Part shown: positions 1 through 9,218 of the stretch, piece after piece
Numbering within the stretch: position 1 is the first letter of the stretch
How the letters are laid out: each line of letters opens with the position of its first letter
Source of the DNA: an uncultured Lachnospiraceae bacterium
GTDB taxonomy: Bacteria; Bacillota; Clostridia; Lachnospirales; Lachnospiraceae
DNA length: 64,000 nt
Direction of reading: 5' to 3'
Assembly (NCBI GenBank): GCA_947588995.1
Contig: CANPZI010000001.1
Span: 124,001-188,000 of the forward strand
The notes under the pieces: model-generated
Databases searched by the model: none
The model's input: the letters and a program-made list of their open reading frames with translations, nothing else
Told to the model about the DNA's origin: nothing
Program-made: the position numbers and the translations under genes

Positions 1-22
1 CAACACCGAGCAGGAATATCAC
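1..22 (-). CDS. Possible start of a further membrane-protein gene (partial)
   Basis: Downstream of the GT39-like gene, reading leftwards, an AGGAG lies eight bases before a GTG at 20-22, and the codons up to the window edge read V-I-F-L-L-G-V, a hydrophobic beginning. This fits the start of the next gene of the same operon, perhaps a membrane protein. Only seven codons are visible, so neither the frame nor the function can be confirmed. Confidence 0.3.
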
Positions 23-46
23 GAATCCGGCTCCTGACCCGCGCTC

Positions 47-1990
47 TTATTCTGTCAGCAGATAGTGCCACTCTCCAAAATCCTGCACCTGCGCGTAGAC
101 CCGCCCGTTGACCGTGACCGGCTCTTCCGGCAGCCCCCCAAACCATATGACGCAGTCCGGCGTATAGCTTTCGTCGGCATACACCGCCGATTCGTTTTCT
201 ACGCCGACGTGCTCTATATGCTGTTCCGAAAGCATCTTCCAGATGGGGTACTCGTAATCGTCCGCCAGCGCCAGATGCAGGCCTACCGACGCATATCCCG
301 CGGACTTGATCTCGTCTGTCACCTGCGCGTAATAACTTCCCTCTCCCCACCGCATATGAAAATACCCATAAGGTCTTCCGGCAGCGCCCTGGTTCATACA
401 GATGTCATAGTGATAATGTGTGATGCTGACCGCCGACATCACGCACAGGAAACCGACTGTCCCCAGAACGGCATGTCTGAGCGCGACTCTCTCCTCCCGC
501 TGCATATGGCGCTGCAGCTGGGCACTGATCATGGGGCACAGAAGCGCCAGATAGCTCACCATATACCGGCTCACAAAAGGTTCCCAGCGCAGGATCGTGC
601 AGAAGATACAGAAAGCGGCCGCGCTCGTCAGCGAATATCCCGTGACGCTGCTCTTCCAGTCAGTCTTCTTCAGCGTGCAGATTCCCCAGACCACACACAG
701 AATAAACAGCCACAGGACAAGCGGATTGACCGCGACGTCACACCCATAGGTATTGGCCTCGTGCAGGCTGAATTCGATCCCGTTTTCCGCAATTGTCTCC
801 GCATTCAGCTCTACATGCAGTATCCCGGCCGCGCCGGCGGCGATTTTGGCAAAGATCTCATCGCTGCCCGCAAGCAGAGCCGTGGGCATGTTAAACGTAA
901 CATTCTTGAGAAAATTGACAAACAGATATGCCGGCTGAAGCGTCCCCACAAGCTGCCTGGCCCCGGTAGCGGAGCTGGCATAGGCATGAAATGTCCTGAA
1001 ATTGCGTACAAGCTCAGGTATTAACGGCAGCGCCACACATGGCAGGGCGGCAGTCAAAAGCCCAAGCAGCTGCCTGATCCTGTCTTTTCTGACCACACAA
1101 CAGACCAAAAGCCACACCGCAAAGACGACCATCGCAATGCACACGGACGGTTTCGTCAGATAGCCCCACGAGACGCACAGCCCCATCACACAGACTCTGC
1201 CGAGCGTCTCCCTGTCACAGACCAGTTTCTCTCTGCTGCCGGCCAGATCCAGCAGCAGATAGACATAAAATAAGAGCCATACCGCCGCAAAATTGTCAAC
1301 CTGCGTCGTCAGCGCTTCCGCATACGCTATGGGCATCGCCATATACAAAAGCGACGCCATAAAGCGAAAGCTTCTGCTGCAGCCAAGTTTCCCCGCAATC
1401 GCACCGGCCATATAAGCGCAGGTGAAATAGGATGCGGCCTGCAGCAGATTGAACAGGCGGTCGCTGCCTCTGCACAGCACGCACACGTGAAGGTTCACAA
1501 ATTCCGCCAGAACAGGGCTGCTGATCTGGCGAATGTCGTGCGTCGCATAGTGCTCCACCGACCGATTCTGGATCCAGTAGGCGATGCGCGGAAGATGATA
1601 TGTCATGGAATCCCAGTTGTAGGGCGTCGTGCGCAGAGCGAGATAAAAAACAGCCGCACCGATTGCCCACAAAATAAAATACCATGGCTGCTGCCGCCCT
1701 TTTTGCAGAATGCCCCGCACGTGCCGGCGCAGCCCGCCGATCCCATATCCGGCCTTTCTGATCTGCAGCGCCAGCAGCGCGATCAGCAGGCAGTCTGCCG
1801 CCGCCCAGAAAGCCGACAGCGTGATGAACCTGACCGCATGGAAAGCCGACAAAATCTCCGTCGCCGCAAACAGGCCAAGCTGCCAGATACAGCAGGCCCC
1901 GATATAAGAGTCGGCAACGCGCTGCTTTATGCCCCTGCGTACCTTGTAGATATGAAAATTGGCAAATAGTGTCACGACTGCCGTCAACAT
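47..1990 (-). CDS. Polytopic GT39-like (GT-C) membrane glycosyltransferase
   Basis: A 647-residue, very hydrophobic protein with many predicted membrane segments and a soluble C-terminal tail. Residues about 124-140 carry a WDSMTYHLPR stretch, resembling the first extracytoplasmic loop of GT39/ArnT-like polyprenyl-phosphate-sugar transferases, where an acidic residue is catalytic. By analogy it would move a sugar from a lipid carrier to a glycan on the outer face of the membrane; donor and acceptor cannot be told. The ATG is preceded by GGGAG at good spacing. It follows the NodB-like deacetylase gene by about 20 bases, so it is probably in the same operon. It could instead be an O-antigen-type polymerase or a protein of unknown function. 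Confidence 0.7.
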   Translation of the reverse strand: MLTAVVTLFANFHIYKVRRGIKQRVADSYIGACCIWQLGLFAATEILSAFHAVRFITLSAFWAAADCLLIALLALQIRKAGYGIGGLRRHVRGILQKGRQQPWYFILWAIGAAVFYLALRTTPYNWDSMTYHLPRIAYWIQNRSVEHYATHDIRQISSPVLAEFVNLHVCVLCRGSDRLFNLLQAASYFTCAYMAGAIAGKLGCSRSFRFMASLLYMAMPIAYAEALTTQVDNFAAVWLLFYVYLLLDLAGSREKLVCDRETLGRVCVMGLCVSWGYLTKPSVCIAMVVFAVWLLVCCVVRKDRIRQLLGLLTAALPCVALPLIPELVRNFRTFHAYASSATGARQLVGTLQPAYLFVNFLKNVTFNMPTALLAGSDEIFAKIAAGAAGILHVELNAETIAENGIEFSLHEANTYGCDVAVNPLVLWLFILCVVWGICTLKKTDWKSSVTGYSLTSAAAFCIFCTILRWEPFVSRYMVSYLALLCPMISAQLQRHMQREERVALRHAVLGTVGFLCVMSAVSITHYHYDICMNQGAAGRPYGYFHMRWGEGSYYAQVTDEIKSAGYASVGLHLALADDYEYPIWKMLSEQHIEHVGVENESAVYADESYTPDCVIWFGGLPEEPVTVNGRVYAQVQDFGEWHYLLTE

Positions 1991-2011
1991 CTGCTTCTGC
2001 TCCCAAAAATC

Positions 2012-2743
2012 CTAAAAAATTTCTTCCTCTCTCAAAAATTCTTCGATATCGCGAATATTATCCCGCAGATCGGCATAGCAGAGATCTGCCCTGCTTCTCA
2101 CAAACTGCCGCAGCACTTCTTTGGCACTGCGCTCATGTTCCCCATACCAGAAAGGATGCGTAAGAATGTGCAGTCTGTCATATGCGCCGCTCTCTGTGAC
2201 CGCCTCCACGTCCTCACGCCACCGGCGCCGGGAGTCCGACACGTACTTGTGATCGCGGAAAAAGACTTTGCCATAGCTGTTGACCACGCGCCCGCCCCTG
2301 ATCCGATAATCGGCTTCCAGAGTCGCCTGCGAAGGTCTGTGCATGGAAACAGTGGCGACCTCGCACCCCAGGCAGCGCTCCAGAATCGAGACTTCCTCCT
2401 CTATTGCCGTCACCATGTCATCTGGCGCGAAATCGTACTTTGCCTCGTCAAAGTGCAGGCCAACCTCATGTCCCATCTCCAGAATCCTGCCAAGATTCCT
2501 CTGGTTTCTCCCGGAAAAAACATTATAAAAATTGCTGCTCAGGAGGACAAAATAGGTAGACCGGACGCCAGCACGCTCCTCTAACGACGCCATCTGTACG
2601 GCCATGTCAATATCCATATCGATATCATGCCGCAGAATCACGCTCTTATCTCTCTGTGCATAGTTGTGGTAGTCGCAAAAAAAATATCCTTTTTCTCTCA
2701 AAAGACCGAGCAAACGCTCGTATGCGCCGTATGTAAATTCCAT
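2012..2743 (-). CDS. NodB-like polysaccharide deacetylase family protein
   Basis: 243 residues with the layout of a carbohydrate esterase 4-like barrel. RHDID at 38-42 fits the metal-binding Asp motif, GHEVGLHFD at 91-99 replaces the usual HxxxH region, and a late LTHPFWY at about 194-200 supplies the His motif near the end. Such enzymes remove N- or O-acetyl groups from glycans. The protein is short, with no signal peptide or membrane anchor, so it probably acts on a cytoplasmic precursor. An AGGAG sits six bases before the ATG, and only three bases separate it from the stop of the upstream SGNH gene, pointing to one operon. Substrate unknown; the family assignment is reasonable but sequence divergence is high. 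Confidence 0.7.
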   Translation of the reverse strand: MEFTYGAYERLLGLLREKGYFFCDYHNYAQRDKSVILRHDIDMDIDMAVQMASLEERAGVRSTYFVLLSSNFYNVFSGRNQRNLGRILEMGHEVGLHFDEAKYDFAPDDMVTAIEEEVSILERCLGCEVATVSMHRPSQATLEADYRIRGGRVVNSYGKVFFRDHKYVSDSRRRWREDVEAVTESGAYDRLHILTHPFWYGEHERSAKEVLRQFVRSRADLCYADLRDNIRDIEEFLREEEIF

Positions 2744-2746
2744 CTC

Positions 2747-3790
2747 TCACTCCTGTCCGTCCGCGAAACTGCCCTGCAGAACTCCCAAGACCGCAGCCTC
2801 CACACACTTCATGCCGGCCGGCGTCAAATGAACGCCGTCCGATGTCATTTCCGACAGATTGTCAATCTCAATCCCACAGTGATACAGATCAACCGCCGGT
2901 ATCCCCCTGTTGCCGGCGATCAGACGAATCCTGTCCGAGTAATCCGACGCCGTCAGCCCCTGGGCATTCTCAAACGCCACAAAAGGCTGCTCGACACCCC
3001 AGGTCCCCACCGGCGCGAGGGTACAGCAGCAGATCCTGGCTGCCGGATATTCGCTCTGCAGCTTATCCAGCATCAGACTGTAGGCGTCGCTGAAATTATC
3101 TATTTTTCCCTCCGACACAGCCGCCGTTCCGTCGTTGTTCCCCAGCGGGACACTCTCGACCAGATCGTTCGTCCCCATATAGACGATGATGAGATCCGGC
3201 GTTCTGCCCTGACTCCCTGTGGTAAAAGAGAGCCGGTAGCTGCTGCAGCCGCACTGTACATCCCGCGCCAGCGAATCGCCCGCGCACATGCTGGCCGCAC
3301 TGGAATTGTTGGCACACAGCTCCATCCCCGTATCTTCGAGCAGCATGCTCCACCATGTCTGTGATACATCCGTGATTTCACCGCTCATCGGATAGAAATT
3401 ACGACACTCGCCCGGTATCCAGCCCTCGTAGGTGGAAATACTGTCTCCCACGATCGACAGGCAGGATGGCCGCTGCTCATCCGCTGTCTTCGGCTGTCCG
3501 GCCTGTTCTTCTCCATCCGCCTGCCCCGGCTCTTCCTGCCGCACTGCCTCAGACTCTCTGTCCTGTGCCGTCTCCGCTGCTTCCGTCATGTCCTTCTCCG
3601 CGGCCATATCTTCCTGCTCTGCGGAGCCGTCCTCTGCGGCCGCCTCTTCCTGCTTTGCCGGTCCCGCGGCTTTCGTCTCCGTCTGACTCTGAGGCAGCAC
3701 GATTCTGTCGTATTCCGCGCCGCAGCCTGCCATACACAGGACCGTCAGCAGCGCGCCAATCAATGTCCCTGTCGCCTTTGCTCTTCTCAT
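2747..3790 (-). CDS. SGNH/GDSL-family lipoprotein hydrolase or acyltransferase
   Basis: 347 residues. The N-terminus is a lipoprotein signal peptide (basic start, hydrophobic core, CMAGC with Cys23). It is followed by an acidic, Glu/Ala-rich low-complexity linker to about residue 108, which should hold the domain away from the membrane. The SGNH domain shows GDSIS at 115-119 (Ser nucleophile), GTND at 206-209 (Asn block) and DGVHL near 318-322 (catalytic Asp and His). It acts outside the cell, as an esterase or an acetyl transferase on the glycan. It lies directly upstream of the NodB-like gene. A GGGGAG precedes the ATG. Substrate is not evident. Confidence 0.85.
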   Translation of the reverse strand: MRRAKATGTLIGALLTVLCMAGCGAEYDRIVLPQSQTETKAAGPAKQEEAAAEDGSAEQEDMAAEKDMTEAAETAQDRESEAVRQEEPGQADGEEQAGQPKTADEQRPSCLSIVGDSISTYEGWIPGECRNFYPMSGEITDVSQTWWSMLLEDTGMELCANNSSAASMCAGDSLARDVQCGCSSYRLSFTTGSQGRTPDLIIVYMGTNDLVESVPLGNNDGTAAVSEGKIDNFSDAYSLMLDKLQSEYPAARICCCTLAPVGTWGVEQPFVAFENAQGLTASDYSDRIRLIAGNRGIPAVDLYHCGIEIDNLSEMTSDGVHLTPAGMKCVEAAVLGVLQGSFADGQE

Positions 3791-3804
3791 CTTTTCTCCC
3801 CGCT

Positions 3805-4794
3805 TTACCGCTCCTGTTTTTTGAACACGGACTGCCTCGCCCCGTGCAGCTTCTCATGATGCTTCAGCACATCCTCCACCGCGTCCATGCGAAGCCCGGC
3901 GTCGATGAAATCACAGTACCGGCAGAAAGGATAGTTCTGTCGGCCGTCCCGGACCGCCTGCCGCAGCTCCCGATAAGGTCCGCTGTTCCAGCCGTCCTTG
4001 ACAGACACCTCATGCAGATCCGCCAGGTCGGTCACCTCAAAATTGTCGCAACAGCAGATTCCCAGTTTGCCGTTTGGCATAATCCACATGTCCGTGTAGG
4101 GCATCAGACACGTCTCCCGGATTACTTTTGCCGTTCCCTGCTTATTCGGCGCGCTGCCCGCCCGATTTGTGAGCACTTCTTTCAGGTAGCGTATCTGGAT
4201 GAGAATATCCACGTCCTGAAATTCATCCGGATGCGCCCTGACATAATCATAGATCTGCCGAACGTTGTCGTGCATCTTCATGTCCAGGCAGTAATTGTTG
4301 ATGATCAGCTGATTCACGTAGGGAACGATCGCTTTTGTCTTGTCGATATCGAGGAGCAGCCCGTTGGTGGACATGAAGATAAAGGCGCCGGGAAGCTGTT
4401 TCCTCGCATACCGGTGAAATTCCACGATCCGCTTGTCCAGCCAGGGCTCATTGTTGCCGTACAGTGTCAGATGCCCCCTGTAATTCCACGCGCGAAGCTG
4501 ATCAATGACGGAATAATACAGATCGTCCTCCATCTTCTGATACGGCCTCTTCTCCGCATGGATGTTGGCCGTGCAGAACTCGCAGGTGCTGTTGCAGCGG
4601 TTCACCGTCTCCAAATTGACAATCAGCGGGTGAGGCGGCTCTTTCTGAGCGAAAAAATATTCGATATATTGCCGCTGCAGTTTTCTCCTCGTCGCAAACT
4701 GCAGCTTCAAATAGCTCTCGCTGGACAGCTTCGGCAGATATTTTCTGGCGTTCCAGCCCAATACTCCCGCGAAGTTGTGTACTCTGATCGGCAT
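3805..4794 (-). CDS. Radical SAM protein with SPASM-like C-terminus
   Basis: Using the ATG at 4794, which has an AAAGGAG seven bases upstream, the protein is 329 residues; an in-frame extension to 4857 lacks a comparable site. CNSTCEFC (Cys67, 71, 74) is the CxxxCxxC motif binding the 4Fe-4S cluster that cleaves S-adenosylmethionine. Later cysteines, including a CCCDN stretch and CRYCDF, resemble a SPASM domain binding auxiliary clusters. SPASM enzymes modify peptides or sugars and appear in surface-glycan loci, but the substrate here is unknown. Neighbours are a polytopic membrane protein upstream and an SGNH lipoprotein downstream in the same run. A second radical SAM gene closes the window on the right. 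Confidence 0.85.
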   Translation of the reverse strand: MPIRVHNFAGVLGWNARKYLPKLSSESYLKLQFATRRKLQRQYIEYFFAQKEPPHPLIVNLETVNRCNSTCEFCTANIHAEKRPYQKMEDDLYYSVIDQLRAWNYRGHLTLYGNNEPWLDKRIVEFHRYARKQLPGAFIFMSTNGLLLDIDKTKAIVPYVNQLIINNYCLDMKMHDNVRQIYDYVRAHPDEFQDVDILIQIRYLKEVLTNRAGSAPNKQGTAKVIRETCLMPYTDMWIMPNGKLGICCCDNFEVTDLADLHEVSVKDGWNSGPYRELRQAVRDGRQNYPFCRYCDFIDAGLRMDAVEDVLKHHEKLHGARQSVFKKQER

Positions 4795-4859
4795 GATTCC
4801 ACTCCTTTTATCCCGTATTTTCAAATGACATTTCTGTCGGTTTTTGTCTCCTGCCAAAG

Positions 4860-6647
4860 CTATGCCATGCTTTCTTCTGCACCGCCCCGCACCTGATACA
4901 CATAGATCGTCATGCTGCCATCTGCGGCCGTGTAACTTCCGCGCAGGTCAAGTCCGACATCCCCTGCATTGGCAAGCTCTATCCGCGAGAAGATATACTT
5001 TCCGCCCAGAGCCCGAAACGCCTCTGTGTCGATATAAATGTTCCTGTCCGTAGCATACACCGTCTTAGTCGGGCTGACAATGCTCAAGTCTGTCCCGGAA
5101 TACAGATAGGCGCGGGCGCCCCAGTCGTCATAGTAGATGCGCGTCTCCTCCACCCGGTCGAGCGCCGGCGCGATAATTTTTCTAAAATCATCCTTGTAGG
5201 TCTGTGGATAGAAGCCCAGATAACCGTCCAGCGTAGCGATTCCATTGTATTCCAGCACCGCGGGATGCAGGCCGTAGGCCGCCGACCACTCGCCCCCGTA
5301 GCCGATGTCCTCCCTGATTTCTCCGAAGAGCTCCTGCGCGTAGAACTGCTCATAATCCAGCTCGTCCACCTCCGCGCCGTGAAAATGCTCGTAGGCCCTG
5401 TGATGGCAGGTGGCATACAGATCATTGTAGCGGTTCGGTGTCAGAATAATGGCCAGCACCGCCAGACAGACAATCACATTCGCCGTCCACATCTGCCATA
5501 TCCCTCTGTCATACAGCGCAGCCAGCGCCAGAAACAGCGCCGCGTACCAGAGAAACGGATTGAAGAAAACCGTCCTGTTGAACTGCCATCCCTGAAGCGG
5601 CGGCACAAGCGCCTCCACGAACGAGCGGACCGGTCCGCAGCCATACAAGCCGTACACCACACAGTTGAAGAGGATGAACAGCATGACGAAATTGAATGGA
5701 TCATGCAATATTCTGCGCGGCTGCCGTTTCCACAGATATGCGCCGTTGCGAAACAGAAAATATGCGGCACAGACGGGCAGTACCACTTTCGCGTGCACAC
5801 TGTCCGCATGGAAGATCCCCTCCCGCCAGACCGCAAGAATCTCCCGCGCGATTTCCGACGCAGTCAGACTCGGATTCACCATCGAGGCACGGATCGTCGC
5901 CTCATCGCCGAACAGCATCTGCCCGAACAGCCGGTACTCGCACGCCATATAGCCGAGTCCCAGCACAACCACCGCCGCGCCGAGACGCCACGCCGGTTTC
6001 CTGTCCCGCACGGAGAGCCACACCGCCGCAATCACCAGATATCCCAGAATAAAAATACCGTGATAGGAGAAGTACGACACGAGCGGATAGGCGAACAGCG
6101 CCAGATACCACAGATACCATCGTCTCCCCGCCCGCCGGTAAATCTTCACCAGCAGACAGACGCACAGCGGTATGGAGGCGAAAGCAAAGCCGAACGCCGG
6201 AAAGACCCACAGGATGCCATAGGCGAATCCCGTCATACAGACGAGCGGGCGATACCGCAGGTATCTGTCCGGAAACAGTTCTCCTGCCAGCAGACGAAAA
6301 GAAAAAATCCCGATCAGAATCTTGCCCAGAATGCCCAGCACATACGCCGTATAAGTCGGAAAAAGCATGTACAGCAGACTGTACAGGGAGAACTCCGACG
6401 GCAGATCGTCTCTCGTGACACCGCCCAGAAAAGGCGCCTCCACGCCGTGTTTCCAAAATGTGCCGGTATTTTTCAGCATCTGAAACTGTGCCAGAAAAAG
6501 ATCCATATTGTCATGCACAGCGATATAGCTGCGCTCTCCATAGCCGAAAAACACGGCGGCCGTAAGGAGCAGAAACCCTATGATCGGCACATAAAACCAA
6601 TATTTTGTCACCCACAGGAATCCCCGCGACTCAGCCAAGCGTCTCAT
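4860..6647 (-). CDS. Large polytopic membrane protein (DUF6044/YkoS-like?)
   Basis: The start at 6647 is preferred because GGAGAG lies six bases before it; it overlaps the end of the GtrA gene by 17 bases. The 595-residue product has about a dozen hydrophobic segments and a soluble C-terminal part. After the first membrane segment comes an AVHDNMD stretch, reminiscent of proteins annotated as DUF6044 (B. subtilis YkoS), which are GT-C-like. With GtrA directly upstream, it may be the outer-face transferase using a flipped lipid-linked sugar. The exact family is recalled, not tested; it could be another GT-C-like or YfhO-related protein. Confidence 0.6.
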   Translation of the reverse strand: MRRLAESRGFLWVTKYWFYVPIIGFLLLTAAVFFGYGERSYIAVHDNMDLFLAQFQMLKNTGTFWKHGVEAPFLGGVTRDDLPSEFSLYSLLYMLFPTYTAYVLGILGKILIGIFSFRLLAGELFPDRYLRYRPLVCMTGFAYGILWVFPAFGFAFASIPLCVCLLVKIYRRAGRRWYLWYLALFAYPLVSYFSYHGIFILGYLVIAAVWLSVRDRKPAWRLGAAVVVLGLGYMACEYRLFGQMLFGDEATIRASMVNPSLTASEIAREILAVWREGIFHADSVHAKVVLPVCAAYFLFRNGAYLWKRQPRRILHDPFNFVMLFILFNCVVYGLYGCGPVRSFVEALVPPLQGWQFNRTVFFNPFLWYAALFLALAALYDRGIWQMWTANVIVCLAVLAIILTPNRYNDLYATCHHRAYEHFHGAEVDELDYEQFYAQELFGEIREDIGYGGEWSAAYGLHPAVLEYNGIATLDGYLGFYPQTYKDDFRKIIAPALDRVEETRIYYDDWGARAYLYSGTDLSIVSPTKTVYATDRNIYIDTEAFRALGGKYIFSRIELANAGDVGLDLRGSYTAADGSMTIYVYQVRGGAEESMA

Positions 6648-7140
6648 CCGTCTCTCCGCAGGCAGCGCCCGCCGCCTGATCCTGATCTTCCTCTCTCCGC
6701 TTCCCAAAACTCCGCCTGCGAAACACAAGCAGTTTCTGTCCAAAAAAATTCATGACAATAAAAAGCCCCATGCCGAGGATCATCGCCACATTGTCCACAA
6801 TCACCTCGGACTGTGACGCCAGCACATACCGCACAAGAGGCTGCGCCACCCCGAAAGCCACGAGATAGCAGACGACAATATTCACGGCGAACCGCCACGG
6901 CAGCCATCTGTCCCTGTGCTCTACCTTGAAAGTCAGTTTCCCATTGGCGTGGTAGGAGAAAACGCTGCCGACGAAATAAGATATCCCGCTGGACAGCCAG
7001 TAATTCATATGGATCAGATTGTACAGCACCTCCATGATCACCAGCCCCATCAGGGTATTGGCGACGCCGACAATGCCGAAATGAAATACCTCCATGATAA
7101 AGTCCTTATATGTCGCATACAGCGCTTTTATCTTTTTCAT
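6631..7140 (-). CDS. GtrA-like membrane protein
   Basis: Taking the ATG at 7140, preceded by GGGAGAGAACG, the product is 169 residues. Four hydrophobic segments and the pattern FGIVGVANT near the start followed by NYWLSSGISYFVGS match the GtrA/DPMS_TMD family. These are thought to flip or present polyprenyl-phosphate sugars for transferases on the outer leaflet. The Lys/Arg/Glu-rich C-terminal tail is longer than usual. It overlaps the next gene by 17 bases, supporting coupled expression with that membrane protein. It is divergent from the VOC gene, whose promoter lies in the shared upstream region. The classical GtrB partner is not adjacent; candidates are at 16175-17110 and 23947-24942. Confidence 0.85.
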   Translation of the reverse strand: MKKIKALYATYKDFIMEVFHFGIVGVANTLMGLVIMEVLYNLIHMNYWLSSGISYFVGSVFSYHANGKLTFKVEHRDRWLPWRFAVNIVVCYLVAFGVAQPLVRYVLASQSEVIVDNVAMILGMGLFIVMNFFGQKLLVFRRRSFGKRREEDQDQAAGAACGETDETLG

Positions 7141-7177
7141 CGTTCTCTCCCGCACATCTTTCCCGTCGCGGACGACA

Positions 7178-7206
7178 TTTACAAATCCGTCCCGAACCGC
7201 TATAAT
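7178..7206 (+). promoter_or_regulatory. Sigma-A-like promoter of the VOC gene
   Basis: TTTACA at 7178-7183 and a perfect TATAAT at 7201-7206 are separated by 17 bases. The -10 lies about 40 bases before the ATG at 7247, giving a short leader with an AGGAAAGG ribosome site. The opposite strand of the same AT-rich stretch probably serves the GtrA gene, but no clear -35 is seen there. Confidence 0.75.
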
Positions 7207-7246
7207 AAATCTGAACGAATACACATTCCCAGGAAAGGTCAGATAC

Positions 7247-7648
7247 ATGCCCGCACTTAAGGTACATCACATCGGCTATCTCGTCAAAAAAATAGAACCC
7301 GCCGTCCGCACTTTCAAGGCGCTCGGCTATCAAATCGAAAAAGACACCGTCCGCGACGAAATCCGGCTGGCGGATATCTGCTTCTTGCGCAAGGACGGCT
7401 ACCGCATCGAACTGGTCTCCCCCTGCTCGGAAGCTTCCGTTGTCTACGGACTCCTGAAAAAATATAAAAATTGTCCGTATCACATCTGCTACGAGACAGC
7501 GGATTTCGACAGCAGCTTCGCGGCGCTGCGTAAAGAAGGATTCCTGCCGATCGATACGCCCACGCCCGCACCGGCCCTCGGCGGCTGCGAAGTCGTCTTT
7601 ATGACGCACGCGTCGCTCGGCATGATCGAACTGATCCGCCCGACCTGA
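7247..7648 (+). CDS. VOC-superfamily (glyoxalase-fold) protein
   Basis: 133 residues from the ATG at 7247, chosen for the AGGAAAGG upstream and because the family motif VHHIGYLVKKIEPA follows immediately. The vicinal-oxygen-chelate fold is indicated by that first His-containing strand, an IELVSP strand, a PYHICYET strand with the second His, and a closing MIELIRP with Glu. These could bind a divalent metal, as in methylmalonyl-CoA epimerase-like proteins. It stands alone on the plus strand beside the FkbH/ACP module. Its small size and position suggest a role on an acyl or sugar intermediate, for example an epimerisation or isomerisation, but no substrate can be read from sequence. Confidence 0.8.
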   Translation: MPALKVHHIGYLVKKIEPAVRTFKALGYQIEKDTVRDEIRLADICFLRKDGYRIELVSPCSEASVVYGLLKKYKNCPYHICYETADFDSSFAALRKEGFLPIDTPTPAPALGGCEVVFMTHASLGMIELIRPT

Positions 7649-7664
7649 ATCTCCTGCCGCCGCT

Positions 7665-9197
7665 TCAGCCATCTTTCCTGAAATACATGGTCAGTGTGCC
7701 GCATTTGCGCTCCTCAAAATCCGACAGATCCAGGCTGGGATCATAACACCAGTGCCTGTCCTCCCTGTTGTACATGACCACCATGTCCATATGCTCCAGC
7801 ACATCCTCATCATCTTCATGCTCGCCAAACCATTTGGAGATGAGCCTCTGATCTTCGTCCCAGTAGAATACGTCGTCATATCCGTGGATCCGCAGCCAGT
7901 AATACATCGTACGGTTTCCCTCAATATTCGGCCCGAGACATGACAGCACTTTCGCGTCCGGATGCTCCCTCGTATATGCCAGCGTCGTATCCAGCATGGT
8001 CTGGACACTGTCACCCCGATAGGCGAAATAATCCGCCTCCCTGAGCATGACCCGGGTATGAGCCGCGAGCATTAAGAGCAGACACAGCATATACAGCGCT
8101 CTCCGCTTTCCGCCAAGATTCTCCAGATGGCAGCCGACTATGATAAGCAAAAAGGCGATGCCGAACGAAGTCGGCAGGATATAGCGCTCCGTAATGCCGG
8201 TCTTGCTGTAGGTGACGATCTGCGGTACCAGAATGATGGCAGTCAGCGCAATCTCCCAGAGATGTCTGCGCAGCTGCTCCCAGTAAGTCAGCAGAATCAT
8301 GCCGCAGATCACGCCGAAGCGGAAATACCATTTCAGATCCGTTCCCAGCGCATTCAGCCAGATTGTCCTGTACTGTTTGTAGGTGAGGCCGGCATCCAGC
8401 CCGATATACTCATAATTGTTTGTCCCGATCACGAAAATCAGCAGGAACATCTCTGCGGCGAACGTCACCCCAAGGAAGACCAGCCAGGCAAATCTCGCCC
8501 GGATTCCCTCCCACAAGGCAGCCAGCGTGATCCTGCCGCCCTGCATCTGCACATACAAAGCGTAGCACATCAAAAACGGCAGAAGCAGAATAAAAGATTC
8601 CTTGTAAAGCGACATGAGGAAAAACAGGCAGGCCGATCCGACTGCGCGCCAGCCTTTACCCCCCCCCAGCCAGGTCAGCATCAGATAGAAGCCGACGGAA
8701 AAAAGCATCGTGCCGAATGATTCCTGCGGCCCCAGCTTCCACCAGACAGCCGACTGATATCCCACCATAACCGTCAGCGAAAACAGCAGCGCATACAGGA
8801 TGGAACAGCGCATCTGTCTGGCGCAGTAGTAAAGCGCTGTCAGCGCGACCACGATTTCCAGCCCCTTCAGCAGCGACATGGCAGTCAGGTTCACGCCGAA
8901 GACCGCCGCGGCCAGAACACGATTGATATAGTATAACGGTCGAAGCCGCAGCTGCAGATCAAAGGAAAGCGTCTCGTTCAGACACTCCCAGAAGCGGCTC
9001 CGGCCAGGCGACATCTGATCCACGTACTTGGCGTACTCCCAGTCGTCCACCAGGTGATACCCGGAGGTGAGCGTTCCTGTCAGGATCAGGACCCCGAAAA
9101 CCAGCAAGGCAGAAAATGCCCAGACCAGCACGCACTCTTTTCTGCGATCCAGCCGTTCAAGACCGTCCGTGAACTTCCGCCATCGCTGCCTCAGCAT
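7665..9197 (-). CDS. Polytopic GT-C-like membrane protein containing a G9 tract
   Basis: From the ATG at 9197 (GAGAGG six bases upstream; an alternative ATG is at 9212) the product is 510 residues with about ten hydrophobic segments and a soluble C-terminal region with many acidic and aromatic residues. An early VDDWEYAKYVDQ after the first membrane segment resembles the acidic first loop of GT-C transferases. It ends the SGNH-FkbH-ACP operon, starting 21 bases after the ACP stop, so it may pass an acyl or sugar group to the glycan. A nine-G run encodes three glycines mid-protein and is a possible slippage site. No specific family was recognised. Confidence 0.65.
   Translation of the reverse strand: MLRQRWRKFTDGLERLDRRKECVLVWAFSALLVFGVLILTGTLTSGYHLVDDWEYAKYVDQMSPGRSRFWECLNETLSFDLQLRLRPLYYINRVLAAAVFGVNLTAMSLLKGLEIVVALTALYYCARQMRCSILYALLFSLTVMVGYQSAVWWKLGPQESFGTMLFSVGFYLMLTWLGGGKGWRAVGSACLFFLMSLYKESFILLLPFLMCYALYVQMQGGRITLAALWEGIRARFAWLVFLGVTFAAEMFLLIFVIGTNNYEYIGLDAGLTYKQYRTIWLNALGTDLKWYFRFGVICGMILLTYWEQLRRHLWEIALTAIILVPQIVTYSKTGITERYILPTSFGIAFLLIIVGCHLENLGGKRRALYMLCLLLMLAAHTRVMLREADYFAYRGDSVQTMLDTTLAYTREHPDAKVLSCLGPNIEGNRTMYYWLRIHGYDDVFYWDEDQRLISKWFGEHEDDEDVLEHMDMVVMYNREDRHWCYDPSLDLSDFEERKCGTLTMYFRKDG
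8659..8667 (-). repeat. Homopolymer G9 tract inside a coding region
   Basis: Nine consecutive C on the plus strand (G on the coding strand) encode three Gly residues in the membrane protein of 7665-9197. The present length keeps the frame open; gain or loss of one base would truncate the protein. Confidence 0.9.
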
Positions 9198-9218
9198 CCC
9201 ACACCTCTCCATATCGGC

